Part shown: positions 7,970-16,521 of the stretch, in pieces
Layout of the letters: every line of letters begins with the position of its first letter
Position numbering within the stretch: the first letter of the stretch is position 1
Origin: Pseudaestuariivita atlantica
GTDB taxonomy: Bacteria > Pseudomonadota > Alphaproteobacteria > Rhodobacterales > Rhodobacteraceae
Length of the DNA stretch: 64,000 nucleotides
Direction of reading: 5' to 3'
Assembly (NCBI RefSeq): GCF_001205715.1
Contig: NZ_AQQZ01000009.1
Location: 124,001-188,000, forward strand
Made by a program: the position numbers and the translations under genes
Notes under the pieces: generated by a model
Database searches by the model: none
Told to the model about the DNA's origin: nothing
The model's input: the letters and a program-made list of their open reading frames with translations, nothing else

Positions 7970-8944
7970 TCAAGCCTCCGTGGGGCCGGGATGGGAGGCG
8001 AGGAACGCCTCGAGGTCGTCAGGGTATGGCAAAGCGGGCGCGCAGCCGGGGCGCGACACGGTGATCGCGGCGCAGGCGGAGCCGCGCAGGATCGCCTCTT
8101 TCAGCGGGTGACCGGCGGCCAGCGCGGCCATGCAGCCGGACATGAAGCTGTCGCCCGCGCCGGTGGGTTTCAGCGCCTCGACCGGGTAGATGCCGGTGCG
8201 GATCTCCTCGCCACCGGCGAAGGTTACGGCACCTTTCTCACCCATCTTGTAAACCACGATGGCGGCGCGGGTGGCGACTTCGCGTGCCTTGGCAAGGCCC
8301 TTGTCCAAGCCCCCGGCCATGAACCCGAATTCCTCGTCGTTGCCGACGATCATGTCGCACTGGTCGGCGGCGCGGGACAGGACCTCTTCGGCGACTTGCG
8401 GTGAGGGCCAGCTGTAGGGGCGGTAATCGACGTCGAAGATGATCGGCAGGCCCGCCGCCCTGGCGAGCTCGAACGCGCGGAACGCGGCGCTGCGCGACGG
8501 TTCGGCGGCAAAGACGGTGCCCGCCGTGATGAGCACGCCGAAGCGGGAATAGTCCACCGCTTCAACGTCTTCGACGGACATCTGGAAGTCGGCGGCGCCG
8601 TTGCGGTAGATCACGTTGCGGTGGCCTTCGACGCGGCTTTCATAGACGGCGAGCGAGTTGCGGTATTCGCCACCCACCCGGCGCACGTATTCCGCGCCGA
8701 CGCCGTATTTTTCAAGCTGGCCAATGCAGTACGAGCCGATGCTGTCATCGCTGACGCAGGTCACGAGCGACGCCTTGCCGCCGAACTTGCAGATGCCCGC
8801 GCCGATATTCGCGGACGATCCGCCAAGACCCACGCTGACGCGTTCGGCATCCTCAACGGCGACGCCGGCATCGGTGAAGAAATCGATGCCCGCGCGGCCC
8901 ACGATGATGAAGTTGTTCCGCGCGATCCCGTCGACCAGGTCCAT
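7970..8944 (-). CDS. iolC: 5-dehydro-2-deoxygluconokinase
   Basis: 324 residues of the PfkB/ribokinase family. The N-terminal GLGGSSANIGAG block (about 39-50) binds the sugar. The C-terminal TGAGDSF motif (261-267) holds the anion hole and the catalytic Asp265. It phosphorylates 2-deoxy-5-keto-gluconate, using ATP, to the 6-phosphate. The start ATG abuts the iolD stop (TAGATG) and the stop abuts iolB, a compact operon. PfkB membership is certain; the IolC substrate rests on the iolD/iolB neighbours. Confidence 0.93.
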   Translation of the reverse strand: MDLVDGIARNNFIIVGRAGIDFFTDAGVAVEDAERVSVGLGGSSANIGAGICKFGGKASLVTCVSDDSIGSYCIGQLEKYGVGAEYVRRVGGEYRNSLAVYESRVEGHRNVIYRNGAADFQMSVEDVEAVDYSRFGVLITAGTVFAAEPSRSAAFRAFELARAAGLPIIFDVDYRPYSWPSPQVAEEVLSRAADQCDMIVGNDEEFGFMAGGLDKGLAKAREVATRAAIVVYKMGEKGAVTFAGGEEIRTGIYPVEALKPTGAGDSFMSGCMAALAAGHPLKEAILRGSACAAITVSRPGCAPALPYPDDLEAFLASHPGPTEA

Positions 8945-10807
8945 CTAGACCCCCTGCCGCTGCTTGCTGCGCGAGGATTCCCATTCCTCGTGCTTGGCGC
9001 GCACCTCGGCGCTGTCTGACACCTGCGCCGTGCCGACCTCCCACCACGCGTGGCCGCCTTCGGTCCAGCCCTCGTAGGGGTCGACCTGCATGACGATCAC
9101 GGTGGTCTTGTCAGACGCCTTGGCACGCTGGAACGCCTCGCCCAACTCAGCCGGGTTGGCGACGGTTTCGGCTTCGGCCCCCATGGCGCGGGCGTGGGCT
9201 TCGAAGTCGACGGCGAAGGCTTCGGGCACCGTCGGGCAATCGGCGATCAGGTTGTTGAAGCTTTCCTGTCCGGTGTTGTTCTGCAGCTTGTTGATGACGG
9301 CGAACCCGCCGTTGTCGAGCACCAGCACGATCATCTTTTTCCGCGTCAGGACAGACGAATAGATGTCGGAGTTCATCAAGAGGTACGACCCGTCGCCGAC
9401 GAAGACGATGGTGTCCTGATCGGGTTCGACCTCGGCCTGCGCGATGCGCGCGCCCCAGCCGCCGGCGATTTCGTACCCCATGCAGGAGAAGCCGAATTCG
9501 ACGTCCACGGTGCCGATGTCGAGAGTGCGCCAGTTGGCCGTTACCTCGGCCGGCAGGCCTCCCGCGGCGGTCACCACCCGGTCGCGCGGATCGCAGAGCG
9601 CGTTCACGACGCCGATGGCCTGCGCGTAGGAATTGGGGCGGTTGCCGTGGGCCACGGTGCGCGCGACCTCGTCATCCCACTTGGCGCGTTCGTCCCGCGC
9701 GCGTTTGGTCCAGTCTGCCGGCGCGGAATAGCCGGACATCGCCGCGCCCAGCGCCTGCAGCCCCAGTTTCGCATCGCCCACAACCGGCAGCGCGCGGTGC
9801 TTGCCCGCGTCGTGCCGCGCAGCGTTGAGCGACACGATCTGCGCCTCCTTGGCGAAGGCCGTCCATGACCCGGTCGTGAAGTCCTGCAGCCGCGTGCCGA
9901 CGGCAAGGATCACGTCCGCCTCGGACGCGATGGTGTTGGCGCTGTCCGATCCGGTCACGCCGACCGGGCCGGTGTTCAGATCATGGGTCGAGACAAGGTT
10001 CGCCCGGCCCGCGATGGTTTCGACCACGGGGATCGCGTGCGCCTCGGCAAAGGAGGTCAGGTCGGATACCGCACGAGAATACTGCACCCCGCCGCCCGCG
10101 ATGATCATGGGGCGTTTCGCGCCGCGCAGGGCGGCGGCGGCATCGGCGATCTCGTCCGTGTCGGGGGTCTGTCGCCGGATGCGGTGCACGCGGCGTTCGA
10201 ACATCTCTGCCGGGTAATCCCATGCCCAGCCCTGCACGTCCTGCGGCAGCCCGATGAAGGCCGGGCCGCACTCGGCCGGGTCGAGCATCACCGCAAGCGC
10301 GGCAGGCAGCGACTGGATGATCTGCGCGGGATGCGTGATCCGGTCCCAGTAGCGCGTCACCGCGCGGAACGCATCGTTCAGGCCCAGCGACGGGTCGCCG
10401 AAGTGCTCAAGCTGTTGCAGCACCGGATCCGGCAGCCGCGTCAGGAACGTGTCCCCGCAGAGCATCAGCATCGGCAAGCGGTTGGCATGGGCCAGCGCCG
10501 AGGCGGTCAGGAGGTTCGCGGTGCCCGGCCCGGCGCTTGCCGTGCAGAACATGAACCGCTGGCGCAGGTGGTACTTGGCATAACCCGCCGCCGCGAATCC
10601 CATGCTCTGTTCGTTCTGGCCACGGTAAAGCGGCAGCTCGTCCTGCACGGGGTAAAGCGCCTCGCCCAGGCAGGGCACGTTGCCGTGGCCGAAGATGCCG
10701 AAGCCGCCACCGCAGATCCGCGTCTCGACCCCGTCGATTTCGATATATTGCGCCAGAAGCCAGCGCACGATGGCCTGCGTCACCGTCAGCCGATGCGTCT
10801 CCGCCAT
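8945..10807 (-). CDS. iolD: 3D-(3,5/4)-trihydroxycyclohexane-1,2-dione acylhydrolase (decyclising)
   Basis: 620 residues of the thiamine-diphosphate enzyme family. It opens the ring of the trihydroxycyclohexanedione made by IolE, giving 5-deoxy-glucuronate. The ThDP/Mg motif GDGSYLLMNSDIYSS with its downstream NGGF is clear in the C-terminal third, and the N-terminal ThDP domain shows FCTASAGPGTANLLTASALA. It is the first gene of the minus-strand operon iolD-iolC-iolB-aldolase. A LacI-type palindrome overlaps its predicted -35 box. Confidence 0.95.
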   Translation of the reverse strand: MAETHRLTVTQAIVRWLLAQYIEIDGVETRICGGGFGIFGHGNVPCLGEALYPVQDELPLYRGQNEQSMGFAAAGYAKYHLRQRFMFCTASAGPGTANLLTASALAHANRLPMLMLCGDTFLTRLPDPVLQQLEHFGDPSLGLNDAFRAVTRYWDRITHPAQIIQSLPAALAVMLDPAECGPAFIGLPQDVQGWAWDYPAEMFERRVHRIRRQTPDTDEIADAAAALRGAKRPMIIAGGGVQYSRAVSDLTSFAEAHAIPVVETIAGRANLVSTHDLNTGPVGVTGSDSANTIASEADVILAVGTRLQDFTTGSWTAFAKEAQIVSLNAARHDAGKHRALPVVGDAKLGLQALGAAMSGYSAPADWTKRARDERAKWDDEVARTVAHGNRPNSYAQAIGVVNALCDPRDRVVTAAGGLPAEVTANWRTLDIGTVDVEFGFSCMGYEIAGGWGARIAQAEVEPDQDTIVFVGDGSYLLMNSDIYSSVLTRKKMIVLVLDNGGFAVINKLQNNTGQESFNNLIADCPTVPEAFAVDFEAHARAMGAEAETVANPAELGEAFQRAKASDKTTVIVMQVDPYEGWTEGGHAWWEVGTAQVSDSAEVRAKHEEWESSRSKQRQGV

Positions 10808-10855
10808 CCGCCGTCCTCCCGTTCGAAATTGCGCGCTTGCGCTTTCGTCCGGGCC

Positions 10856-10883
10856 AGATTAGTCAAATTGCAACCGGTTGCAA
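10856..10883 (-). promoter_or_regulatory. Predicted iolD promoter
   Basis: On the minus strand a TTGCAA hexamer (10878-10883) is followed after 16 bases by TAATCT (10856-10861). The -35 box forms one arm of the 18-bp palindrome, so a bound LacI-type protein would block RNA polymerase here. This is a sequence prediction only. Confidence 0.45.
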
Positions 10884-10884
10884 T
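10867..10884. promoter_or_regulatory. LacI-family operator between iolD and the divergent dehydrogenase gene
   Basis: A perfect 18-bp palindrome, ATTGCAACCGGTTGCAAT, with the central CG step usual for LacI-family sites. It sits between the divergent starts at 10807 and 10921. Its 14-bp core TGCAACCGGTTGCA is repeated exactly at 15351-15364 upstream of the LacI-type regulator gene, strong evidence that one repressor uses both. Confidence 0.85.
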
Positions 10885-10920
10885 ACTGGAATCGCGCGGA
10901 CCGGTCTTGGGAGGATTGCC

Positions 10921-12012
10921 ATGGCAACGATCGGGATCGGGGTCATCGGGGGCGGCTACATGGGCAAGGCGCATTCCGCCGCCTTCGCCGCTGTCGGGAC
11001 CGTGTTTGAAACCACGCTGAAGCCGCGGCTGGCGGCGATTTGCGGTGCGTCCGAGGCCTCGGGTGCGCGGTATGCGCAGGCCTATGGGTTCGACCGGGCG
11101 GGAGCCAACTGGCAAGACGTGGTCGAGGACCCGAAGGTGGGCGCGGTGGTCATCGCCTCGCCACAGGACACGCATCTGGAGATCGCGCAGGCCGCCTTCA
11201 CGCTTGGCAAGCCGGTTATGTGCGAAAAGCCCATGGGGCTGGACGTGGCCGAGGCAGAGGCGATGTGCGCCGCCGCCGACGCAGCGGGCGTGCCGCACAT
11301 GGTCGCCTACAACTACATCCGCACGCCCGCCGCGCAGTTCGTGCGCAAGTTGTTGGCCGACGGCGCGCTGGGGCAGATCACCTCTTTCCGGGTGGAGCAT
11401 ACCGAGGATTTCTTTGCCGATGCGACGGTGTCGTCATGGCGGGCACATGGGGCGGCGAACGGTTGCCTCGGCGATCTGGCACCGCATCCGATCAATGCCG
11501 CGTTGGCGCTTATGGGCCCGGTGGCGGAGGTGAACGCGGTGATTGAAACCGTGCATCCGACGCGCGGGGGCGAGTCGGTCACCAATGACGACCAGGTCAC
11601 CATGATGATGCGGTTCGACAGCGGCGTGCTGGGGCACCTGTTTGCCAGCCGCGTCGCGACGGGGCGCAAGATGGGGTACGTCTACGAGATTTTCGGGACC
11701 AGGGGCGCGGTGCGGTTCGATCAGGAAGACCAGAATTCCGTGCACCTGTATCTGGCCGAGGGGCCGGAGGCGCAGCGCGGCTTCACACGGGTCTTGACCG
11801 GCCCCGAACACCCCGACTACCTGCCCTTCTGCCAGGGGCCGGGCCACGGCACCGGGTACCAGGACCAGATCATCATCGAGGCCAAGGATTTCCTGACCGC
11901 GATCGACACCGGCCAGCCTGTCTGGCCCACCTTCCATGACGGGCTTGCGGTGCATCGCGTGATGGCCGCCGCCCGCGCCTCTGACGCCAGCCGCGGCTGG
12001 CAGGCCGTTTAA
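10921..12012 (+). CDS. Gfo/Idh/MocA-family dehydrogenase (inositol-type)
   Basis: 363 residues. The N-terminal NAD(P) motif is GVIGGGYMG (7-15) and the conserved EKP, whose lysine takes part in catalysis, is at 102-104. The C-terminal half has the family's alpha/beta substrate domain (NYIRTPAAQFVRKLL, then HNINA-like LAPHPINAAL). ATG 10921 is preceded by GGAGGATTGCC. As the first plus-strand gene after the operator it is a candidate myo- or scyllo-inositol dehydrogenase. Which of the two such genes here is the IolG equivalent cannot be told from sequence alone. Confidence 0.86.
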   Translation: MATIGIGVIGGGYMGKAHSAAFAAVGTVFETTLKPRLAAICGASEASGARYAQAYGFDRAGANWQDVVEDPKVGAVVIASPQDTHLEIAQAAFTLGKPVMCEKPMGLDVAEAEAMCAAADAAGVPHMVAYNYIRTPAAQFVRKLLADGALGQITSFRVEHTEDFFADATVSSWRAHGAANGCLGDLAPHPINAALALMGPVAEVNAVIETVHPTRGGESVTNDDQVTMMMRFDSGVLGHLFASRVATGRKMGYVYEIFGTRGAVRFDQEDQNSVHLYLAEGPEAQRGFTRVLTGPEHPDYLPFCQGPGHGTGYQDQIIIEAKDFLTAIDTGQPVWPTFHDGLAVHRVMAAARASDASRGWQAV

Positions 12013-12024
12013 GGAGCGCCGCCC

Positions 12025-12918
12025 ATGACCATCCAGATCGGCAACGCCCCCTGTTCCTGGGGTGTGGAATTTGCAGATGACCCGCGCAACCCGCCGTGGC
12101 GGCAGGTGCTGAAGGAAAACGCCGAGGCCGGGTATTCCGGGATCGAGCTGGGCCCCGTTGGCTTCATGCCCGAGGACCCCGCCGTGCTGGCCGAGGCGCT
12201 GGAGGAGTTCGACCAGACCCTGATCGGCGGCGTCGTCTTCCGCCCCTTCCACGACCCGGCTGCATGGGACGACGTGATGGACGGGTCGGTGCGCACCTGC
12301 AAGGCGCTGGTCGCGCACGGCGCGCAGCACCTCGTTCTGATCGATTCGATCTCTCCCCGCCGCGCACCCACGGCGGGTCGCTGGGACGCGGCGGAAAAGA
12401 TGGATGACGCCGAATGGCAGGCCTACAAGGGCCGCATCGCCGACATCGCCCGCATGGGGGCCGAGGAATACGGCCTGACCGTGGGCATCCACGCCCACGC
12501 CGCGGGCTTCATGGATTTCGAGCCGGAACTGGAGCGCCTGCTGGACGAGGTCGACGACAAGATCCTCAAGATCTGTTTCGACACCGGGCACCATTCCTAT
12601 GCAGGATACGACCCGGTCGCCTTCATGAAACGGCATATCGACCGCATTTCCTACATGCATTTCAAGGATATCGACCCGAAGGTGAAGGCCGAGGTCGTGG
12701 CGAATTCGACCGATTTCTACACGGCCTGCGGGCAGGGCATCTTTTGCAACTTGGGCGACGGCGACGTGGATTTCCCCGCGGTGCGGCAGGTGCTGCTGGA
12801 TGCGGGGTTCGAGGGGTGGTGCACGGTGGAACAGGATTGCGATCCCACCCTGCCCGACACCGATCCGCTGGGCGATGCCAAGATCAACGCCAGCTACCTG
12901 AAAAGCATCGGTTTCTAG
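12025..12918 (+). CDS. IolE-like inosose dehydratase / sugar phosphate isomerase family
   Basis: 297 residues with a xylose-isomerase-like TIM barrel. The N-terminus IGNAPCSWGVEF, the middle GLTVGIHAHAAGFMDF, then ICFDTGHHSYAGYDP and YMHFKDID, and the end GWCTVEQDCDP follow the order seen in IolE and MocC proteins. Acidic and histidine residues in these blocks form the metal site. IolE dehydrates 2-keto-myo-inositol. It sits 12 bases after the dehydrogenase gene, opposite iolD, which supports the role; a related IolH-type epimerase function is possible. Confidence 0.85.
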   Translation: MTIQIGNAPCSWGVEFADDPRNPPWRQVLKENAEAGYSGIELGPVGFMPEDPAVLAEALEEFDQTLIGGVVFRPFHDPAAWDDVMDGSVRTCKALVAHGAQHLVLIDSISPRRAPTAGRWDAAEKMDDAEWQAYKGRIADIARMGAEEYGLTVGIHAHAAGFMDFEPELERLLDEVDDKILKICFDTGHHSYAGYDPVAFMKRHIDRISYMHFKDIDPKVKAEVVANSTDFYTACGQGIFCNLGDGDVDFPAVRQVLLDAGFEGWCTVEQDCDPTLPDTDPLGDAKINASYLKSIGF

Positions 12919-12925
12919 GCCACAA

Positions 12926-12953
12926 GCGAGGCCGCCCATCAGGGCGGATGAGC
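12926..12953 (+). repeat. 28-bp GCGAG/GAGC hairpin repeat, copy A
   Basis: This copy has a 6-bp stem CCGCCC/GGGCGG with an ATCA loop, flanked by GCGAGG and ATGAGC. It is identical, in opposite orientation, to the copy at 28761-28788. It lies in the 58-base spacer between the IolE-like gene and the next dehydrogenase gene, 8 bases after the stop. Confidence 0.85.
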
Positions 12954-12976
12954 AGTTCCCGTGAAGGACAACGCAG

Positions 12977-14134
12977 ATGACCAAACTGAACTGGGGCATG
13001 ATCGGCGGCGGTGAAGGCAGCCAGATCGGGCCGGCGCACCGTCTGGGCGCACAGGCCGACGGACATTTCACCTTCGCCGCCGGCGCGCTCGACATCGACG
13101 CGGACAAGGGCCGCGCCTATGCGCAGTCGCTGGGCGTCGCCGCCGACCGCGCCTATGGCAACTGGCAGGAGATGCTGGACGGCGAGAAGGGCCGCGAGGA
13201 CCGGATCGACCTCGTCACCGTCGCCACGCCCAACTCGACCCATTACGAGATCACCAAGGCCTTCCTTGAGGCCGGGTTCAACGTCCTGTGCGAAAAGCCG
13301 ATGACCATGACGGTCGAGGAAGGCGAGGACATCGTCCGCACGGCAGAGGCCACGGGCAGGATCTGCGCGGTGAACTACTGCTATTCCGCCTACCCCATGG
13401 TGCGCCACATGCGGCACATGGTGGCGAGCGGAGAGCTGGGCGCGATCCGCTGCGTGGTCGCCAACTTCTCCCACGGCCACCACGCCGATGCGGGAGATGC
13501 CGACAATCCGCGCGTGCGCTGGCGGTACGATCCGGCGATGGCGGGCGTGTCAGGCCAGATGGCCGATTGCGGCATCCACGCGCTGAACCTTGCCACCTTC
13601 ATCACCGGCGACGAGGTCACGACCCTCAGCGCCGATTTCGCCTCGACCATCCCGTCGCGGGTGCTCGAAGACGACGCGATGGTGAATTTCCGCCTGTCGA
13701 AGGGCACGATCGGGCGGCTCTGGACCTCGACCATCGCGATCGGGCGGATGCACGGGCTCGACATCCAGGTGTTCGGCGAGAAAGGCGGCGTGCGCTGGCA
13801 TTCGGAACAACCCGGACAGGTGTGGTACACGCGCCTGAACGGCCGGACCGAGATCATCGAGAAGGGTGAAGGCGGGATTTCCGAGATGGCCGCGCATGTG
13901 AGCCGGGTGCCGATTGCCCATCCAGAAGGCTTTCCGCTGGCGGTCGCCAACATCTATGTCGATCTTGCCGCCGCGATCCGCGCACGACGCGACGGCACGC
14001 CGCTTGATCCCGCTGCCGACCACTTTCCGAAGGCCGAGGCCGGGTTGCGGTCGATGGCGTCGGTCTATGCGACGGTGGCGTCTGCCAAGGCCGATGGCGC
14101 GTGGGTGGACGCGCGGCCACCGATGTATCGCTGA
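12977..14134 (+). CDS. Gfo/Idh/MocA-family oxidoreductase
   Basis: 385 residues. The start MTKLNWGMIGGGEGSQIGPAH carries a Rossmann glycine motif (GGGEGSQIG, about 10-18) with an insertion typical of the longer Gfo/Idh/MocA branch. EKP is at 106-108 and a substrate-domain block (MADCGIHALNLATFITG) follows. It probably acts on an inositol isomer or related polyol with NAD(P), as the second dehydrogenase of the cluster. Its TGA is also the first three bases of the 170-bp dispersed element, copy 1. Confidence 0.86.
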   Translation: MTKLNWGMIGGGEGSQIGPAHRLGAQADGHFTFAAGALDIDADKGRAYAQSLGVAADRAYGNWQEMLDGEKGREDRIDLVTVATPNSTHYEITKAFLEAGFNVLCEKPMTMTVEEGEDIVRTAEATGRICAVNYCYSAYPMVRHMRHMVASGELGAIRCVVANFSHGHHADAGDADNPRVRWRYDPAMAGVSGQMADCGIHALNLATFITGDEVTTLSADFASTIPSRVLEDDAMVNFRLSKGTIGRLWTSTIAIGRMHGLDIQVFGEKGGVRWHSEQPGQVWYTRLNGRTEIIEKGEGGISEMAAHVSRVPIAHPEGFPLAVANIYVDLAAAIRARRDGTPLDPAADHFPKAEAGLRSMASVYATVASAKADGAWVDARPPMYR

Positions 14135-14300
14135 GCCGCGCATCGTCGGGCCGCGGTGCGGCGATCAACCGTCTTTCTAGGAACCTTTATGGTTGCCAAG
14201 TCCGGGCAACATTCATGCGGCGCGTTGACGGCGGCAAAATCGCCGTGCCGGGGGGCGGCCCGGCGATGCGCGGCGGCCTGCGGCCTTGATTCCGCGCTGG
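14132..14300 (+). repeat. ~170-bp 3'-end element, copy 1
   Basis: Begins with TGAGCCGCGCAT, where TGA is the stop codon of the upstream dehydrogenase gene. CTTTATG follows about 54 bases in. It ends with GCGCGGCGGCCTGCGGCC and TTGATTCCGCG. The same ordered blocks occur at 26224-26396 and, reversed, at 42062-42231. It lies between convergent genes. No convincing protein-coding frame is shared by all copies. Confidence 0.8.
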
Positions 14301-14304
14301 ACGC

Positions 14305-15306
14305 TCACCCCAAGGGCTTCAGCGTCCCCCGCTCCACCAGTTCGCAGGGGAAGGTCACCGCGCGCGGGACCCGCGCGGGATCCTCGATCGTGGCGACCAT
14401 AGTCTCGATCGACCGCTCGATCATCGCGTCCAGCGGCTGGCGGATGGTGGCGAGACCGATGCCTTCCCACCGCGCCATTTCCATGTCGTTGAGCGCGATC
14501 AGCGACACGTCGCCCGGCACGTCCAGCCTCGCCTCGCGCACGGCACTCAGCGCGCCGATGGCCAGCACGTCGTCGCCGCAGAAATACCCCTGCGCCGGAG
14601 GCCCGTGCGACAGAAGCCGCTGCATCTCCGCCCGGCCCGCATCGAAGGAATAGGCGGCGGCATAGCTGGTGGTGACCGCCACGCCCGGCGCACCCGCCAG
14701 TTCGGTCACGAAGCCCGACCCCCGGTCCTGGGTCGAGGTCGCCTCCACCGGCCCGCCAAGGAACGCAACCCGCGTCATGCCGCGCGCAAGGAAAGCCCGC
14801 GCGGCGATCCGCCCGCATTCGACGTTGTCGATCCCCACCACGTCCACCGGCGGCTGGTCGGACGCCCGCCCGAAGGAATGCACCACCGGCAGGCCCGCAT
14901 CGCGGAACGCCTTGGCAAAGGACGGCGGCAGGGTCGAGGACGCCACGATCACGCCATCCACCGAGTATTGCCGCAGCATCCGGACGGACGCCTCGGGATC
15001 GGTCTCGTCACTGAGATTGACCAGCAAGGGCCGCAGGCCGCGCTCCTGCAAGCCGCGCGTGAACAAGTCGAAGACTTCGAGGAAGATCGGGTTGTGGAAG
15101 TTGTTCGACACCAGCCCGATCAGTTGCGTCCGCCCCGTCGTCAGCGCCGAGGCCAGCGCCGACGGCGCGTAACCCAGCGCCCGCGCGGCCTCTTCCACCC
15201 GCCGGCGCGTGGCGTCCGACACCGATGCACCGGCGGTGAAGGTGCGCGATACCGCCGACCGGGACACGCCCGCGCGTGCCGCAACATCCTTGAGCGTGAC
15301 AGCCAT
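14305..15306 (-). CDS. LacI-family transcriptional regulator of the inositol cluster
   Basis: 333 residues. An N-terminal helix-turn-helix (VTLKDVAARAGVSRSAVSRTF, with the usual hinge after RALGYAPSALASAL) is followed by a periplasmic-binding-like sugar domain (LIGLVSNNFHNPIF, VDGVIVASSTLP, CGDDVLAIGAL). ATG 15306 is chosen because the HTH then starts at residue 3; the open frame further upstream is not family-like. A 14-bp operator core 45 bases upstream, identical to the one at iolD, points to autoregulation and control of the inositol genes. The inducer is unknown, probably an inositol breakdown intermediate. Confidence 0.93.
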   Translation of the reverse strand: MAVTLKDVAARAGVSRSAVSRTFTAGASVSDATRRRVEEAARALGYAPSALASALTTGRTQLIGLVSNNFHNPIFLEVFDLFTRGLQERGLRPLLVNLSDETDPEASVRMLRQYSVDGVIVASSTLPPSFAKAFRDAGLPVVHSFGRASDQPPVDVVGIDNVECGRIAARAFLARGMTRVAFLGGPVEATSTQDRGSGFVTELAGAPGVAVTTSYAAAYSFDAGRAEMQRLLSHGPPAQGYFCGDDVLAIGALSAVREARLDVPGDVSLIALNDMEMARWEGIGLATIRQPLDAMIERSIETMVATIEDPARVPRAVTFPCELVERGTLKPLG

Positions 15307-15350
15307 CGCTTCTCTCCCTGCCCGCGATGTTGCCGCATCCCGCAGCACCG

Positions 15351-15364
15351 TGCAACCGGTTGCA
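15351..15364. promoter_or_regulatory. LacI-family operator upstream of its own gene
   Basis: The palindrome TGCAACCGGTTGCA is the exact core of the operator at 10867-10884. It lies between the regulator gene (start 15306, minus) and the dehydrogenase gene (start 15568, plus). It may therefore control both directions. The rest of the 15307-15567 gap shows no other obvious element. Confidence 0.8.
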
Positions 15365-15567
15365 ACACCGCCGTGGCCGCACCCCGCCAAACGCCCCGCA
15401 AAGAAACTTGGTGACAGGACCCGCCCGCTTGCGCTTATCTTGGGACCGGGCGGGGGGTGTCTTCTGGACCCGCCTGTGGCCAGCCTTGGCCGCCGAAACC
15501 CCTTCGTATCGCAACCAAACGCGTCCGGGCCGCATCCGTCGGCCCCGGATCACAAGGGAGACGCATC

Positions 15568-16470
15568 ATGCGCACGGGCATCATCGGCATCGGTGACATG
15601 GGATCGGGACTGGCGAAGAACCTGATCGCGAACGGTTTTGAAACAAGCGGCTGGGACCTGCTGGATCACCGCATGTCGGCCTTTGCCGACCTCGGCGGCG
15701 TATGCAAGGACAACGCGGCAGAGGTCGGCGCGGCCTCGGACGCGGTTTTCGTCATGGTCATGAACGGCGATCAGGCCAAGGAGGTCATCCTCGACGGCCT
15801 CGCCACGACCATGGCCAAAGGCAGCGCCATCATCCTGTCGGCCACCGTCAAACCCCGCGAGGCGCGCGAAATCGGCGCAGCCCTCGAAGGCTCGGGCCTG
15901 CACCTGATCGACACGCCTGTGTCGGGCGGGTTTCCCGGCGCGCAGGGCGGCACGCTGACGATGATGGCCGCGGCCCCAGATGCCGTGCTCGACCGGTTCG
16001 CGCCGGTGATGGAGGCGGTCAGCGCCAATATCCACCGCGTGGGCACCCGCCCCGGCGATGGCCAGACGGTCAAGGCCTGCCTGCAATCGCTGATCGGCGC
16101 GCAATTCTCCGCCACGTTCGAAGCCGCCGCGCTGGCGGCCAAGGCGGGCGTTCCGGGAGAGGTCATCCTCAAGGTCTTCTCCACCTCCTCTGCGGGCTGC
16201 GGCGTGGTCAACAACGCGCTGGAAAAGATCATCGACCGGCAGTTCGAAGGCACCGGCAGCCACATCAACACGATGCACAAGGACCTCACGATCTCGATGG
16301 GGCTGGGCGAGGAACTGGGCGTGCCGCTGCACACGGCGGCGGCGGCGATGCAGATCTTCCACGCCGGGCGCACGCGCTACCCGGACGGCGACAACTGGAC
16401 CTGCACCCGCGTGATCGAGGAGATCGTGGGCGCCGAACTGCACCGCCACGCCGCGAAGAAAACGCGCTGA
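15568..16470 (+). CDS. 6-phosphogluconate/3-hydroxyisobutyrate dehydrogenase-family protein, LtnD-like
   Basis: 300 residues with an N-terminal Rossmann domain (GIIGIGDMGSGLAKNL) and the substrate block DTPVSGGFPGAQGGTL. The catalytic-lysine helix reads GDGQTVKACLQSLIG. In 3-hydroxyisobutyrate dehydrogenases two asparagines follow the lysine; here the sequence resembles LtnD/L-threonate dehydrogenases instead. The start has AAGGGAG upstream, and the gene is divergent from the LacI-type regulator across the shared operator. It probably oxidises a sugar-acid or polyol-derived hydroxy acid; the exact substrate is unknown. Confidence 0.83.
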   Translation: MRTGIIGIGDMGSGLAKNLIANGFETSGWDLLDHRMSAFADLGGVCKDNAAEVGAASDAVFVMVMNGDQAKEVILDGLATTMAKGSAIILSATVKPREAREIGAALEGSGLHLIDTPVSGGFPGAQGGTLTMMAAAPDAVLDRFAPVMEAVSANIHRVGTRPGDGQTVKACLQSLIGAQFSATFEAAALAAKAGVPGEVILKVFSTSSAGCGVVNNALEKIIDRQFEGTGSHINTMHKDLTISMGLGEELGVPLHTAAAAMQIFHAGRTRYPDGDNWTCTRVIEEIVGAELHRHAAKKTR

Positions 16471-16471
16471 C

Positions 16472-16499
16472 GCGAGGCGGCCCATCAGGGCCGATGAGC
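16472..16499 (+). repeat. 28-bp GCGAG/GAGC hairpin repeat, copy B (compensatory stem change)
   Basis: Same frame as copy A at 12926, but the stem is CGGCCC/GGGCCG. One C-G pair is replaced by G-C with both partners changed, and the loop ATCA and flanks GCGAGG and ATGAGC are kept. It lies one base after the LtnD-like stop and 22 bases before the next ATG. Confidence 0.85.
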
Positions 16500-16521
16500 C
16501 TGCATGCAAAGGAGACACCCC

